Below, piece after piece: positions 1 to 5,199 of a stretch of DNA of 5,199 nucleotides. Under the pieces are notes generated by a model. The model was not told the origin of the DNA, searched no databases, and saw nothing but the letters and a program-made list of their open reading frames with translations. The position numbers were made by a program, and so were the translations under genes. Positions within the stretch are counted from its first letter, which is position 1, and every line of letters starts with the position of its first letter. The DNA comes from Saprospiraceae bacterium (GTDB lineage: Bacteria; Bacteroidota; Bacteroidia; Chitinophagales; Saprospiraceae), in the NCBI GenBank assembly GCA_029262975.1, contig JAJCYJ010000404.1, positions 1 to 5,199 of the forward strand, read 5' to 3'.

Positions 1-389
1 TGCCCTGAACTTGAAAAACTTCCCTCTAAAGCTTGATAATAATCTGAAGAATAATCCTGCTCGATTAGAAGTCTGGGTGCAATTATCCTGGCATATCCAC
101 GGTATTCAATAAAACTCAATGTTGTCTCCTGTAGTAACCGGTTAAGTGCTTCGTCGATCGTGCTATTTTCCAACTTCAATGATATACTTCGTTGTAATTG
201 ATCGTCGGGTTTATAATATATTGCTACCTGATAAATACTTTCAAGTCTGTCCAACACACTTGCGATTGTAGCATTCTCAATTGTGCCGCTCTTCCTGAGA
301 AGTGCATCTTCCTGGCCCAATAAACCAGATACAGGCAAGAATACAAGGAAGAAAATCAAATAACGGAGCGAAAAGAGCATACATCTCAT
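1..389 (-). CDS. Secreted STN-domain protein, N-terminal part (partial, runs off left edge)
   Basis: This is an open reading frame without a stop that leaves the window at position 1, leaving about 129 readable residues. The start is ATG at 389-387; a second in-frame ATG lies at 380-378, and an in-frame TAA just upstream prevents further extension. Residues 1-25 form a signal peptide: a basic MRCMLFSLRY start, a hydrophobic core LIFFLVFLPV and a probable cleavage near GLLGQ. Residues about 36-105 match the STN (secretin/TonB short N-terminal) fold, with the family pattern of a helix (ATIASVLDRLESIYQVAIYY), strands (RSISLKLEN) and a second helix (TIDEALNRLLQETTLSF). STN domains are periplasmic and occur at the front of TonB-dependent receptors, FecA-like transducers and secretins. 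In Bacteroidota a carboxypeptidase-like domain often follows, but the visible continuation (APRLLIEQDYSSDYYQALEG) does not look like one. The class of the full protein therefore cannot be decided. A TonB-linked outer-membrane protein is the likeliest guess. Confidence 0.8.
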   Translation of the reverse strand, partial: MRCMLFSLRYLIFFLVFLPVSGLLGQEDALLRKSGTIENATIASVLDRLESIYQVAIYYKPDDQLQRSISLKLENSTIDEALNRLLQETTLSFIEYRGYARIIAPRLLIEQDYSSDYYQALEGSFSSSG

Positions 390-421
390 ATCTACTTCAA
401 ATTAGCTGACAATATTAATTA

Positions 422-429
422 AAAAGTTA
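422..429 (-). promoter_or_regulatory. Weak candidate -7 element for the STN-protein gene
   Basis: On the minus strand this reads TAACTTTT, seven of eight positions of the Bacteroidota -7 consensus TAnnTTTG. It lies 33 bp before the ATG at 389, which would give a short leader of about 25 nt. No TTG -33 element stands at the usual spacing; the nearest TTG is about 24 bp upstream, which is too far. In such AT-rich DNA a match of this quality can easily occur by chance. Confidence 0.2.
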
Positions 430-488
430 CGAAGAGCGTGAATAGATGAAATACAACTGAAACATTTGCCCTAATTAAGACAATACGC

Positions 489-509
489 GCCGCATATCTC
501 ATATGCTGC
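489..509. repeat. Compact inverted repeat (palindrome with 3-nt centre)
   Basis: The arms GCATAT (492-497) and ATATGC (501-506) are perfect complements around the centre CTC. After one mismatch (C491/T507) two more base pairs extend the dyad to 489-509. It lies in the 164-bp gap between the TfoX gene end and the STN-protein gene start, about 100-120 bp before the latter. No T-run follows on either strand, so it is not a classical terminator by itself. It could be an operator for a dimeric regulator or an RNA hairpin in read-through transcripts. Confidence 0.4.
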
Positions 510-518
510 TCCGATTTA

Positions 519-551
519 AAAACAAGATAGATTTTAGTTTTCTCTTGTTTT
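519..551 (-). terminator. Probable intrinsic terminator of the nhaD-tfoX transcription unit
   Basis: The minus strand contains a perfect 9-bp inverted repeat, AAAACAAGA (551-543) and TCTTGTTTT (527-519), around a 15-nt A-rich loop. The second arm runs into a further TT and AAAT, so the 3' end of the hairpin is U-rich. It begins 2 bp after the TAG stop of the TfoX-like gene (556-554). The position and U-rich 3' arm fit a rho-independent terminator. The stem is AT-rich with only two G-C pairs, so it would be weak. Confidence 0.5.
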
Positions 552-553
552 GG

Positions 554-910
554 CTATGATATTTTCTTTTTTTTCTTTTTACTCGATTTGGCAAAGGGAT
601 TAAAATCAATGGCAAGTTGTATCCAATAAGAAAGATCTTCATCCATATCAACAGCCTCTGCATCAACGAATACATATCCTTTCATTGCTCTTCCTGTAAA
701 ATTCATTTCCCGGCATCCTGATTTAGAGAGACATTCTTCATAGACTTCAGGACCAACCCGGGCCATCAATTCGTTTTTTACTATGCCTATACACATCTTG
801 TCATCTACCATAAAACAAAGCCCGCCCATCATTTTTTTTTCAACAGCTTGAACGCTTTTGGTTTTGAAAATTGCTGAAATACGTTCTCCCAGGTATTCAT
901 CGTAAGCCAT
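554..910 (-). CDS. TfoX/Sxy family protein (N-terminal domain only)
   Basis: This 118-residue protein matches the stand-alone TfoX N-terminal domain along nearly its whole length. It opens with MAYDEYLGERI and has EKKMMGGLCFMVDDKMC at about 24-40, where the family usually has KKMFGG. Then come the highly typical LMARVGPEVYEE (49-59), the MNFTGRAMKGYVFVD segment (69-83) and a final helix (DLSYWIQLAIDF). It lacks the second domain found in the about 209-residue E. coli Sxy/TfoX, which activates CRP-S competence promoters. Single-domain homologues are widespread and mostly of unknown function, so no role in competence can be claimed. The protein ends in a tail of six lysines (111-116). It starts 13 bp after the nhaD stop without an obvious Shine-Dalgarno, so it is probably translated from the nhaD message. 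Two A-rich homopolymer runs lie in the gene (A9 at 832-840 and the poly-Lys codons). Confidence 0.9.
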   Translation of the reverse strand: MAYDEYLGERISAIFKTKSVQAVEKKMMGGLCFMVDDKMCIGIVKNELMARVGPEVYEECLSKSGCREMNFTGRAMKGYVFVDAEAVDMDEDLSYWIQLAIDFNPFAKSSKKKKKKIS

Positions 911-923
911 AATTCTAAACTAA

Positions 924-2252
924 TCAGAAGAAGAAATAATACATGAGCAGGAAGACAGCGGATCCACTTATGAATCCTAACGCAGCAAGCCAACTAATTT
1001 TTTTAAGATACCAGATGAAATCTATTCTTTCCATACCCATTGCTGCTACTCCGGCTGCAGATCCAATAATCAACATACTCCCTCCCGTACCGGCACTAAA
1101 CGCAATAAAATGCCAAATTTTATGATCCATTGGGAAATCATACATACCCATAGAAGCCGCCACAAGTGGGACATTATCTATGATAGCCGAAAATACACCC
1201 AACAATAGAACAACCATATCCTGGGTAGGAAGTGCCGCATCGAGGAATTCTGCCAACGATTGAAGAATGCCCAGTGATTCCAAAGATCCAACTGCCATTA
1301 GAATCCCGAGGAAAAAAAGTATGCTCGACATCTCTATTCTTGAAAGAGCGGTATGTGCACTATATAAATGTTTGCGCTCTTCGTCAAAGTCTTCTTCAGG
1401 ATGAATATATTCTGAAATCAACCATACAATACCAAGTGCCATCATCATCCCAATGTAGGGAGGCATGTGTGTAACTGATTTGAAAATAGGGACAGAAATC
1501 AATGCTCCTATACCTACTGCTAACATGGTCTTACTACTTAATACACTTTTCTTTTCTCTTTCCTTAAATTTCGATCTATCCGCCAGCGTGATACTTCCTT
1601 TAAATGCAGGCATTAAAGAAGCAACAAACGTAGGCACAGCCAAACATACAAAAGAAGGAACGACCAGATGGCTGATTAATCCTGGAGTACTTACTTTTTG
1701 GCCTATCCATAACATGGTAGTTGTCACATCTCCGATAGGAGACCATGCACCCCCGGCATTTGCTGCAATAACGGCCATAGAGACAAACCATAATCTTTCC
1801 GTCTTATCCGGGACCAGTCTTCTTAGAAGAGACACCAATACTATAGTAGATGCAAGATTATCGAGGGTGGCAGAAAGGAAAAATGCAAGGATACATATTA
1901 ACCATAACATCTTCTTTTTACTTGAAGTATCGATCCGATTTGTAATGACAGAGAATCCTTTGTGTAAATCAATCAACTCAACAATCGTCATCGCCCCAAT
2001 CAGAAAGATTAATATTTCTGCTGTCTTTCCAACGTGATGGACCAACACACTCGTCAATCCTTCGAAATAATCACCTTCACCATGCAATAAATGGCCATGA
2101 TGATCATAGATATCCAAGTGTCCCAATGAAATCAGTGCCCAACACATAGCGCCCATTATGAGAGCAGGAACTGTCTTGTCTAATTTTAAGGGATGCTCAA
2201 ATACGATTACAAGATAACCAATGACAAAGCACGCAATTACTCCATATAACAT
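924..2252 (-). CDS. nhaD: Na+/H+ antiporter NhaD
   Basis: This 442-residue polytopic inner-membrane protein belongs to the NhaD family (TC 2.A.62) of the ion transporter superfamily; it exports Na+ (often Li+) in exchange for H+. Length and sequence fit the family: VIVFEHPLKLDK (16-26) near the N-terminus, GKTAEILIFLIGAMTIVELI (75-94), SATLDNLASTIV (127-138) and NAGGAWSPIGDVTTTMLW (165-182). In the second half come IIDNVPLVAASMGMY (357-371) and GTGGSMLIIGSAAGVAAMGM (388-407). The two DN-containing segments and two Gly-rich segments reflect the internal two-fold repeat of the superfamily; Asp131 and Asp359 are likely ion-site residues by position. About 11-12 membrane segments can be counted. 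A His-rich loop (51-58, plus His72-73) precedes the third segment. The start fits the family N-terminus. The gene is followed 13 bp later by the tfoX-like gene and preceded by 111 bp of noncoding DNA. Confidence 0.93.
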   Translation of the reverse strand: MLYGVIACFVIGYLVIVFEHPLKLDKTVPALIMGAMCWALISLGHLDIYDHHGHLLHGEGDYFEGLTSVLVHHVGKTAEILIFLIGAMTIVELIDLHKGFSVITNRIDTSSKKKMLWLICILAFFLSATLDNLASTIVLVSLLRRLVPDKTERLWFVSMAVIAANAGGAWSPIGDVTTTMLWIGQKVSTPGLISHLVVPSFVCLAVPTFVASLMPAFKGSITLADRSKFKEREKKSVLSSKTMLAVGIGALISVPIFKSVTHMPPYIGMMMALGIVWLISEYIHPEEDFDEERKHLYSAHTALSRIEMSSILFFLGILMAVGSLESLGILQSLAEFLDAALPTQDMVVLLLGVFSAIIDNVPLVAASMGMYDFPMDHKIWHFIAFSAGTGGSMLIIGSAAGVAAMGMERIDFIWYLKKISWLAALGFISGSAVFLLMYYFFF

Positions 2253-2334
2253 ATCAACTGAGGTCTAATTATCGAATAGAATCAAAAAAGGCCCCTTCAT
2301 AAAAGAGACATTCTGATTCTCAATAATAGTCAAT

Positions 2335-2353
2335 TTCTTCGATCAACGAAAAA
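2335..2353 (-). repeat. Small hairpin just after the lipoprotein gene
   Basis: On the minus strand TTTTTCG and CGAAGAA can pair (seven pairs, one of them G-U) around the loop TTGAT. It begins 10 bp after the stop codon of the lipoprotein gene. No T-run follows, so it is a poor intrinsic terminator. It might protect the 3' end of the message or be chance. Confidence 0.25.
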
Positions 2354-2363
2354 CCTGTAATGA

Positions 2364-3041
2364 TTATCTAAATATCTTTTTGGGAAACGTAATCACATAA
2401 TCTAGATCTCCAATTGTAAATATAATATCTACATCGGATTTTACTTTTGTTGTTGGAAAGAGTAAATCCCGAGTCACATGACTTAGAGAATTCAGTCGGT
2501 AATTCCGAAATTGCGCGCTTCTGATGTATTCAATCTCATCTTCGACTGACTCAATATTGCGTTGATACCAGCGCCGTTCATCAAAAATGGCGAATAGTGG
2601 ATCAGCATTATAAGCAATTACTTCCCCAACATTAAGTCCTTCAGAAGCACCGGCAATGACACCAAGTCCAACCATTATTCCACTTAAAATCGTAAAGTCC
2701 TTTTTTCTCTTTTTGAGCTTGCTCCTGTTTTCTGCTAAATTGCCAACAATGAGGTCTTCATTTACTGGATATAGTATTTCATTATCATTGAGCTCCATGG
2801 TAAATTGACTCTTGTCCAGAACATGCTCTTTTGATGATATATTCTCAATTGTACATTCGAAAATATAAGAATGACCTATTGCCCCAATATAGGCTACTTC
2901 AAGGGTCAACAAAGTGTCTTCTACAAATCCAACCTGGATGTCATCACCCGATACCTGCTGATATATTTCGCCATCCTTTAGTGACCTGCAGGAAGCAAGT
3001 AAAAAGAATGCTATAAAAAGAAACCAAAAGAAGCGTTTCAT
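2364..3041 (-). CDS. Putative lipoprotein of unknown function
   Basis: This 225-residue protein has a clear lipoprotein signal: MKRFFWFLFIAFFLLASC, with lipobox LASC and the lipidated cysteine at 18. It should therefore be anchored to a membrane on the periplasmic or outer side. I do not recognise the family. Residues about 43-85 (LTLEVAYIGAIGHSYIFECTIENIS...SQFTMEL) have the alternating pattern of an immunoglobulin-like beta-sandwich, of the kind seen in DUF4352-like proteins. A basic stretch KLKKRKKD (108-115) leads into a hydrophobic Gly-rich segment (118-132, around ILSGIMVGLGVIAGA). Next is a charged, probably helical region (DERRWYQRNIESVEDEIEYIRSAQFRNYRL, described here by residues 154-183). 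The C-terminus returns to beta-like sequence (DVDIIFTIGDLDYVITFPKK). Flanking genes are on the same strand at 105 and 111 bp, so it may be transcribed alone. The start is fixed by the signal peptide. Confidence 0.8.
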   Translation of the reverse strand: MKRFFWFLFIAFFLLASCRSLKDGEIYQQVSGDDIQVGFVEDTLLTLEVAYIGAIGHSYIFECTIENISSKEHVLDKSQFTMELNDNEILYPVNEDLIVGNLAENRSKLKKRKKDFTILSGIMVGLGVIAGASEGLNVGEVIAYNADPLFAIFDERRWYQRNIESVEDEIEYIRSAQFRNYRLNSLSHVTRDLLFPTTKVKSDVDIIFTIGDLDYVITFPKKIFR

Positions 3042-3107
3042 GATATTAATAATACGCTAAATGAATCTTATTTGCTGCCAAAAAAGCATTGCTTGTTACC
3101 TGGAATA

Positions 3108-3120
3108 AAGAGCGTCTCTT
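3108..3120 (-). terminator. Weak hairpin downstream of the SUI1-family gene
   Basis: The minus strand reads AAGAG-ACG-CTCTT followed by TATT, a 5-bp stem with a 3-nt loop 26 bp after the SUI1-family stop codon. The location suits a terminator, but the stem is short and the following sequence is only partly T-rich. Confidence 0.2.
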
Positions 3121-3146
3121 AGGATTAATTCCTTGTGGATGAATAT

Positions 3147-3515
3147 TTAGCTTCCGGCATTTTTGACATCTTTGTATCCTTTGTCGACCATCGAACGAAT
3201 CACCTTATCACGCTGGTCACCCTGTATCATTATTTCCCGTCCTTCGACTTTCCCTCCAACGCCACATTTATTTTTTAGCAACTTGCAAAGATCCTGGAGC
3301 TGGGGTGTAGCGAGGCTCAATCCTTTAATCAAAGTGACGGTTTTCCCTCCTCTTCCTTTTCTTTCTATATATACTCTTACAGGGTCACTATATGTTTTTC
3401 CGCCCATGGTTTTCGGTTCTTCATTTATATTTAGATCAATGTCACTGTTTTGTGGATCCCCCAATGCCTGGAGATCTGCCCACGATAAATTTTTAGAAAA
3501 TTTGTCTTTAGCCAT
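3147..3515 (-). CDS. SUI1/eIF1-like translation factor, YciH family
   Basis: This 122-residue protein is of the usual size for bacterial YciH, a homologue of eukaryotic initiation factor eIF1/SUI1. The SUI1 domain spans about residues 45-120. Its signatures are VRVYIERKGRGGKTVTLIKGL (46-66), the helix QLQDLCKLLKNKCG (72-85), the turn GVGGKVEGREIMIQGDQR (85-102) and a C-terminal helix KVIRSMVDKGYKDV. Eukaryotic eIF1 controls start-codon fidelity, and E. coli YciH is reported to affect initiation at atypical starts and under stress. The domain binds the small ribosomal subunit. The about 40-residue N-terminal part (polar, with LSWADLQALGD) is typical of Bacteroidota versions, whose role is unknown. 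The start ATG (3515-3513) leads directly into MAKDKF with no alternative nearby. The gene is divergent from the hydrolase-OsmC gene across 61 bp. Near position 3546-3539 the minus strand has CATATTTG, close to the Bacteroidota -7 motif. Confidence 0.92.
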   Translation of the reverse strand: MAKDKFSKNLSWADLQALGDPQNSDIDLNINEEPKTMGGKTYSDPVRVYIERKGRGGKTVTLIKGLSLATPQLQDLCKLLKNKCGVGGKVEGREIMIQGDQRDKVIRSMVDKGYKDVKNAGS

Positions 3516-3576
3516 TTTGCCGACTTAATAATTCAGGGCAAATATGTACTTTTTGGACAACTAATGCTTAAACGCG
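3516..3576. promoter_or_regulatory. Divergent promoter region between the SUI1-family and hydrolase-OsmC genes
   Basis: Both flanking genes start from this 61-bp stretch, so it must hold promoter elements for both unless transcription begins inside a neighbour. On the minus strand CATATTTG (3546-3539) matches TAnnTTTG at all but one position, 24 bp before the SUI1-family ATG. On the plus strand TATGTACTTTTTGG (3543-3556) resembles the same element loosely, about 20 bp before the hydrolase ATG. The two candidates overlap, so the genes could compete for polymerase. No good -33 TTG is seen for either, and no Shine-Dalgarno precedes either start. Confidence 0.3.
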
Positions 3577-4827
3577 ATGCCATCTGAAAAGATATTGTTT
3601 GTAAATGCTCTTGGTTATCAGCTTTCCGCACGTATAGATTGGCCATTGAGTAAAGGTCCTTATCCATTTGCACTCTTTGCTCATGTGTTTACCGGAAGCA
3701 AGAATAATAAATCAGCCAGACATATAAGTAGGGGGTTGACCTTGAATGGAATAGCTGTAATGAGGTTTGACTTTACAGGACTAGGGGATAGTGAAGGAGA
3801 CTTTTCCGATACTAATTTTACATCCAATGTAGATGACTTGTTGTGTGCTGCAGCATATTTGAAAGAACACTACCAGGCCCCGTCTATCATCATAGGTCAT
3901 AGCCTCGGAGGTGCTGCTTCATTATTCGCGGGTGCCAAAATAGATTCAATAAAAGCTGTGGTCACTATAGGATCACCTTCGTATCCGGAGCACGTCTCTC
4001 ATCTGCTAAAAGACAGTATAGAAGATATAGAACTTAATGGATGTGCCAGAGTTAATATAGGCGGCAGGGAATTTGTGATTAAAAAACAGTTTCTTGACGA
4101 TCTTCGAGGTCAAAATCATATCGAGACTATTAAAAAGTTAAAAAAAGCAATCCTCGTCATGCATTCGCCCCAGGATAAAATAGTTGGGGTCGATAATGCA
4201 GCCAATATTTACAAACTAGCAAAACATCCAAAATCCTTTATCACTCTCGATGGTGCTGATCATATGCTCACCGATAAGGATGATGCGTCCTATGCAGGAC
4301 AGGTGATCTCCTCATGGGTCAAAAGGTATATTGATTTTCCTAAACGAAAAGCGATAAGTACAGATGAACAAGTCGTTGTGCAATTAGACCAGGAAGATAA
4401 GTTCACTTCGGACATTCAGGCCGGACGCCACGGAATGGTAGCAGATGAACCTGAAGAATTTGGTGGAAATGATTTTGGTCCATCTCCATATGAATTACTC
4501 AATGCCAGTCTAGGTGCATGTACATCTATGACTTTACAAATGTACGCGAGACGCAAAGGTTGGGATTTACAAAGAGTCCAGGTTCATCTTTCTCATAGCA
4601 AGACTACTTTTTATCATGATGACATGAAGGAATTAAATCCTAAAACGAGCAAAATTGATCGATTTGAACGGATTATAGAATTGCGTGGTGAGCTTTCAGA
4701 TGAACAAAGAAAAAAACTTATGGAGATCGCAAATAAATGTCCTATTCACCGGACATTGGCATCACCCCATGTATTTGCCACAAAATTAAAGGAGGAAAAG
4801 GAGTGGACGATTACGGAAGGTCATTAA
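3577..4827 (+). CDS. Bifunctional alpha/beta hydrolase - OsmC family protein
   Basis: This 416-residue protein fuses two domains. Residues 1-255 are an alpha/beta hydrolase: HVFTGSKNN (36-44, oxyanion region), FDFTGLGDSEGDF (64-76), the nucleophile elbow GHSLGG with Ser109, MHSPQDKIV with the likely acid Asp200, and LDGADHML with His229. The catalytic triad is thus complete. Residues about 260-416 are an OsmC/Ohr-type domain: FGPSPYELLNASLGACTSMTL (300-320) with Cys315, and NKCPIHRTL (387-394) with Cys388. These are the two cysteines that reduce organic hydroperoxides in OsmC/Ohr proteins. The same domain order is known in a recognised bacterial family, so it is a genuine fusion rather than an assembly error. 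The hydrolase substrate is unknown. A role in oxidative or thiol stress is inferred from the OsmC half. There is no signal peptide, so it is cytoplasmic. The start fits the family opening (MPSEKILFVNALGYQLSARI). The last codons are 35 bp from the convergent methyltransferase gene. Confidence 0.92.
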   Translation: MPSEKILFVNALGYQLSARIDWPLSKGPYPFALFAHVFTGSKNNKSARHISRGLTLNGIAVMRFDFTGLGDSEGDFSDTNFTSNVDDLLCAAAYLKEHYQAPSIIIGHSLGGAASLFAGAKIDSIKAVVTIGSPSYPEHVSHLLKDSIEDIELNGCARVNIGGREFVIKKQFLDDLRGQNHIETIKKLKKAILVMHSPQDKIVGVDNAANIYKLAKHPKSFITLDGADHMLTDKDDASYAGQVISSWVKRYIDFPKRKAISTDEQVVVQLDQEDKFTSDIQAGRHGMVADEPEEFGGNDFGPSPYELLNASLGACTSMTLQMYARRKGWDLQRVQVHLSHSKTTFYHDDMKELNPKTSKIDRFERIIELRGELSDEQRKKLMEIANKCPIHRTLASPHVFATKLKEEKEWTITEGH

Positions 4828-4862
4828 GGCGTAGGAAATCCAAATAACAGAGCAGATCAGGT

Positions 4863-5199
4863 TCATTGAAGAAATGGTCGGGCAAAAGTCCATAAGACAA
4901 TGCCGCCACACACTGAAACATTCAGCGAATGTTTAGTTCCGTATTGCGCGATCTCAATTACATCATCCAATACGGGCAACACTTGTTCTGTGATTCCATG
5001 GACCTCATTCCCAAATATTAAAGCGTATTTACATTCTTGATGTACTTGATATTCAGATAATGTGACCGACTCATCAGTCTGTTCAATCCCGACAATTTTG
5101 TAATCATTATTTCTTAGGGAAGTTATCACTTCAGATATATTCTGCGCATAGGACCAGGTTACAGATTGTGTGGCACCGATAGCTGTCTTTAAAATTTCT
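4863..5199 (-). CDS. SpoU/TrmH-family RNA 2'-O-methyltransferase, C-terminal part (partial)
   Basis: The reading frame is open to the right edge, so only the last 111 residues or so are present. The GTG at 5129-5127 is an internal valine codon, not the start, because recognisable family sequence (KTAIGATQSVTWSYAQNISE) lies upstream of it. The visible part is the knotted SPOUT catalytic domain. YALIFGNEVHGI carries motif II with its Glu. IEIAQYGTKHSLNVSVCGGIVLW is motif III, described here by its SLNVSV core, which forms the knot and the S-adenosylmethionine site. The motif I region with the catalytic Arg is outside the window. Such enzymes methylate ribose 2'-hydroxyls in tRNA or rRNA. The target cannot be told from this piece; the closest pattern is the short TrmH-like proteins of Bacteroidota. 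The gene is convergent with the hydrolase-OsmC gene with no clear terminator between them. Confidence 0.88.
   Translation of the reverse strand, partial: EILKTAIGATQSVTWSYAQNISEVITSLRNNDYKIVGIEQTDESVTLSEYQVHQECKYALIFGNEVHGITEQVLPVLDDVIEIAQYGTKHSLNVSVCGGIVLWTFARPFLQ

Noticed and set aside
1465..2037. Long plus-strand reading frame of 190 codons opposite nhaD
   Set aside because: It is the antisense shadow of a clearly recognisable NhaD protein and its translation resembles no family I know.
2284..2299. Minus-strand AAGGGGCC followed by six T residues, resembling a terminator upstream of nhaD
   Set aside because: The only available stem is 3-4 bp with a loop of 2-4 nt, too weak to terminate.
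2305..2321. Minus-strand GAGA/TCTC arms with a 9-nt loop and a T4 tail
   Set aside because: A 4-bp stem is expected often by chance in such sequence.
2321..2328. Minus-strand TATTATTG as a -7 promoter element for nhaD
   Set aside because: It differs from TAnnTTTG by one base, but no -33 TTG stands at the right spacing and the leader would be about 60 nt; not strong enough to call.
3163..3528. Plus-strand reading frame of 121 codons opposite the SUI1-family gene
   Set aside because: The minus strand encodes an unmistakable SUI1 domain; the plus frame is a Ser/Pro-rich shadow without family features.
3564..3587. Seven-codon reading frame (MLKRDAI) overlapping the hydrolase-OsmC start
   Set aside because: A chance ATG with an early stop in another frame; no ribosome-binding signal or conservation evidence supports a leader peptide.
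4828..4862. Search for a bidirectional terminator between the convergent hydrolase-OsmC and methyltransferase genes
   Set aside because: No inverted repeat with a stem of useful length is visible in these 35 bp.
1..5199. Search for a defence system, CRISPR array, mobile element or biosynthetic cluster
   Set aside because: All readable genes belong to housekeeping or envelope families, with no direct repeats, transposase, nuclease or phage features.

Overview
The window looks like ordinary chromosomal DNA of a member of the Bacteroidota, plausibly a marine or sediment lineage such as Saprospiria. This is an inference from several signs. The DNA is AT-rich and starts lack clear Shine-Dalgarno sequences. 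There is a secreted protein with an STN domain. The NhaD antiporter, SUI1/YciH protein and SpoU-type methyltransferase all read like Bacteroidota family members. No rRNA, tRNA, CRISPR array, insertion sequence, phage gene or integration site was seen.

Layout, left to right. Positions 1-389 (minus) hold the N-terminal part of a secreted STN-domain protein that runs off the left edge. Positions 390-553 are a gene-free stretch with a perfect 9-bp inverted repeat that fits a terminator for the next gene, a second compact palindrome and a weak promoter-like site. Positions 554-910 (minus) encode a TfoX/Sxy N-terminal-domain protein. It sits 13 bp behind an NhaD-type Na+/H+ antiporter gene (924-2252, minus), so the two are probably co-transcribed. 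Positions 2364-3041 (minus) encode an unrecognised lipoprotein and 3147-3515 (minus) a bacterial SUI1/eIF1-like protein (YciH family). A 61-bp divergent intergenic region separates that gene from a plus-strand gene (3577-4827) for a two-domain alpha/beta hydrolase-OsmC fusion. The right edge (4863-5199, minus) carries the C-terminal part of a SpoU/TrmH-family RNA methyltransferase, convergent with the hydrolase-OsmC gene.

The genes do not form an obvious single pathway. They cover sodium and pH homeostasis (NhaD), translation and RNA modification (SUI1 protein, TrmH-family enzyme), probable peroxide or thiol stress defence (hydrolase-OsmC) and envelope functions (lipoprotein, STN protein). 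I found no convincing evidence of a new multi-gene system. The points most worth a second look are the hydrolase-OsmC fusion, the nhaD-tfoX pairing, the unrecognised lipoprotein, the homopolymeric A tracts in tfoX and the unusual continuation after the STN domain at the left edge.
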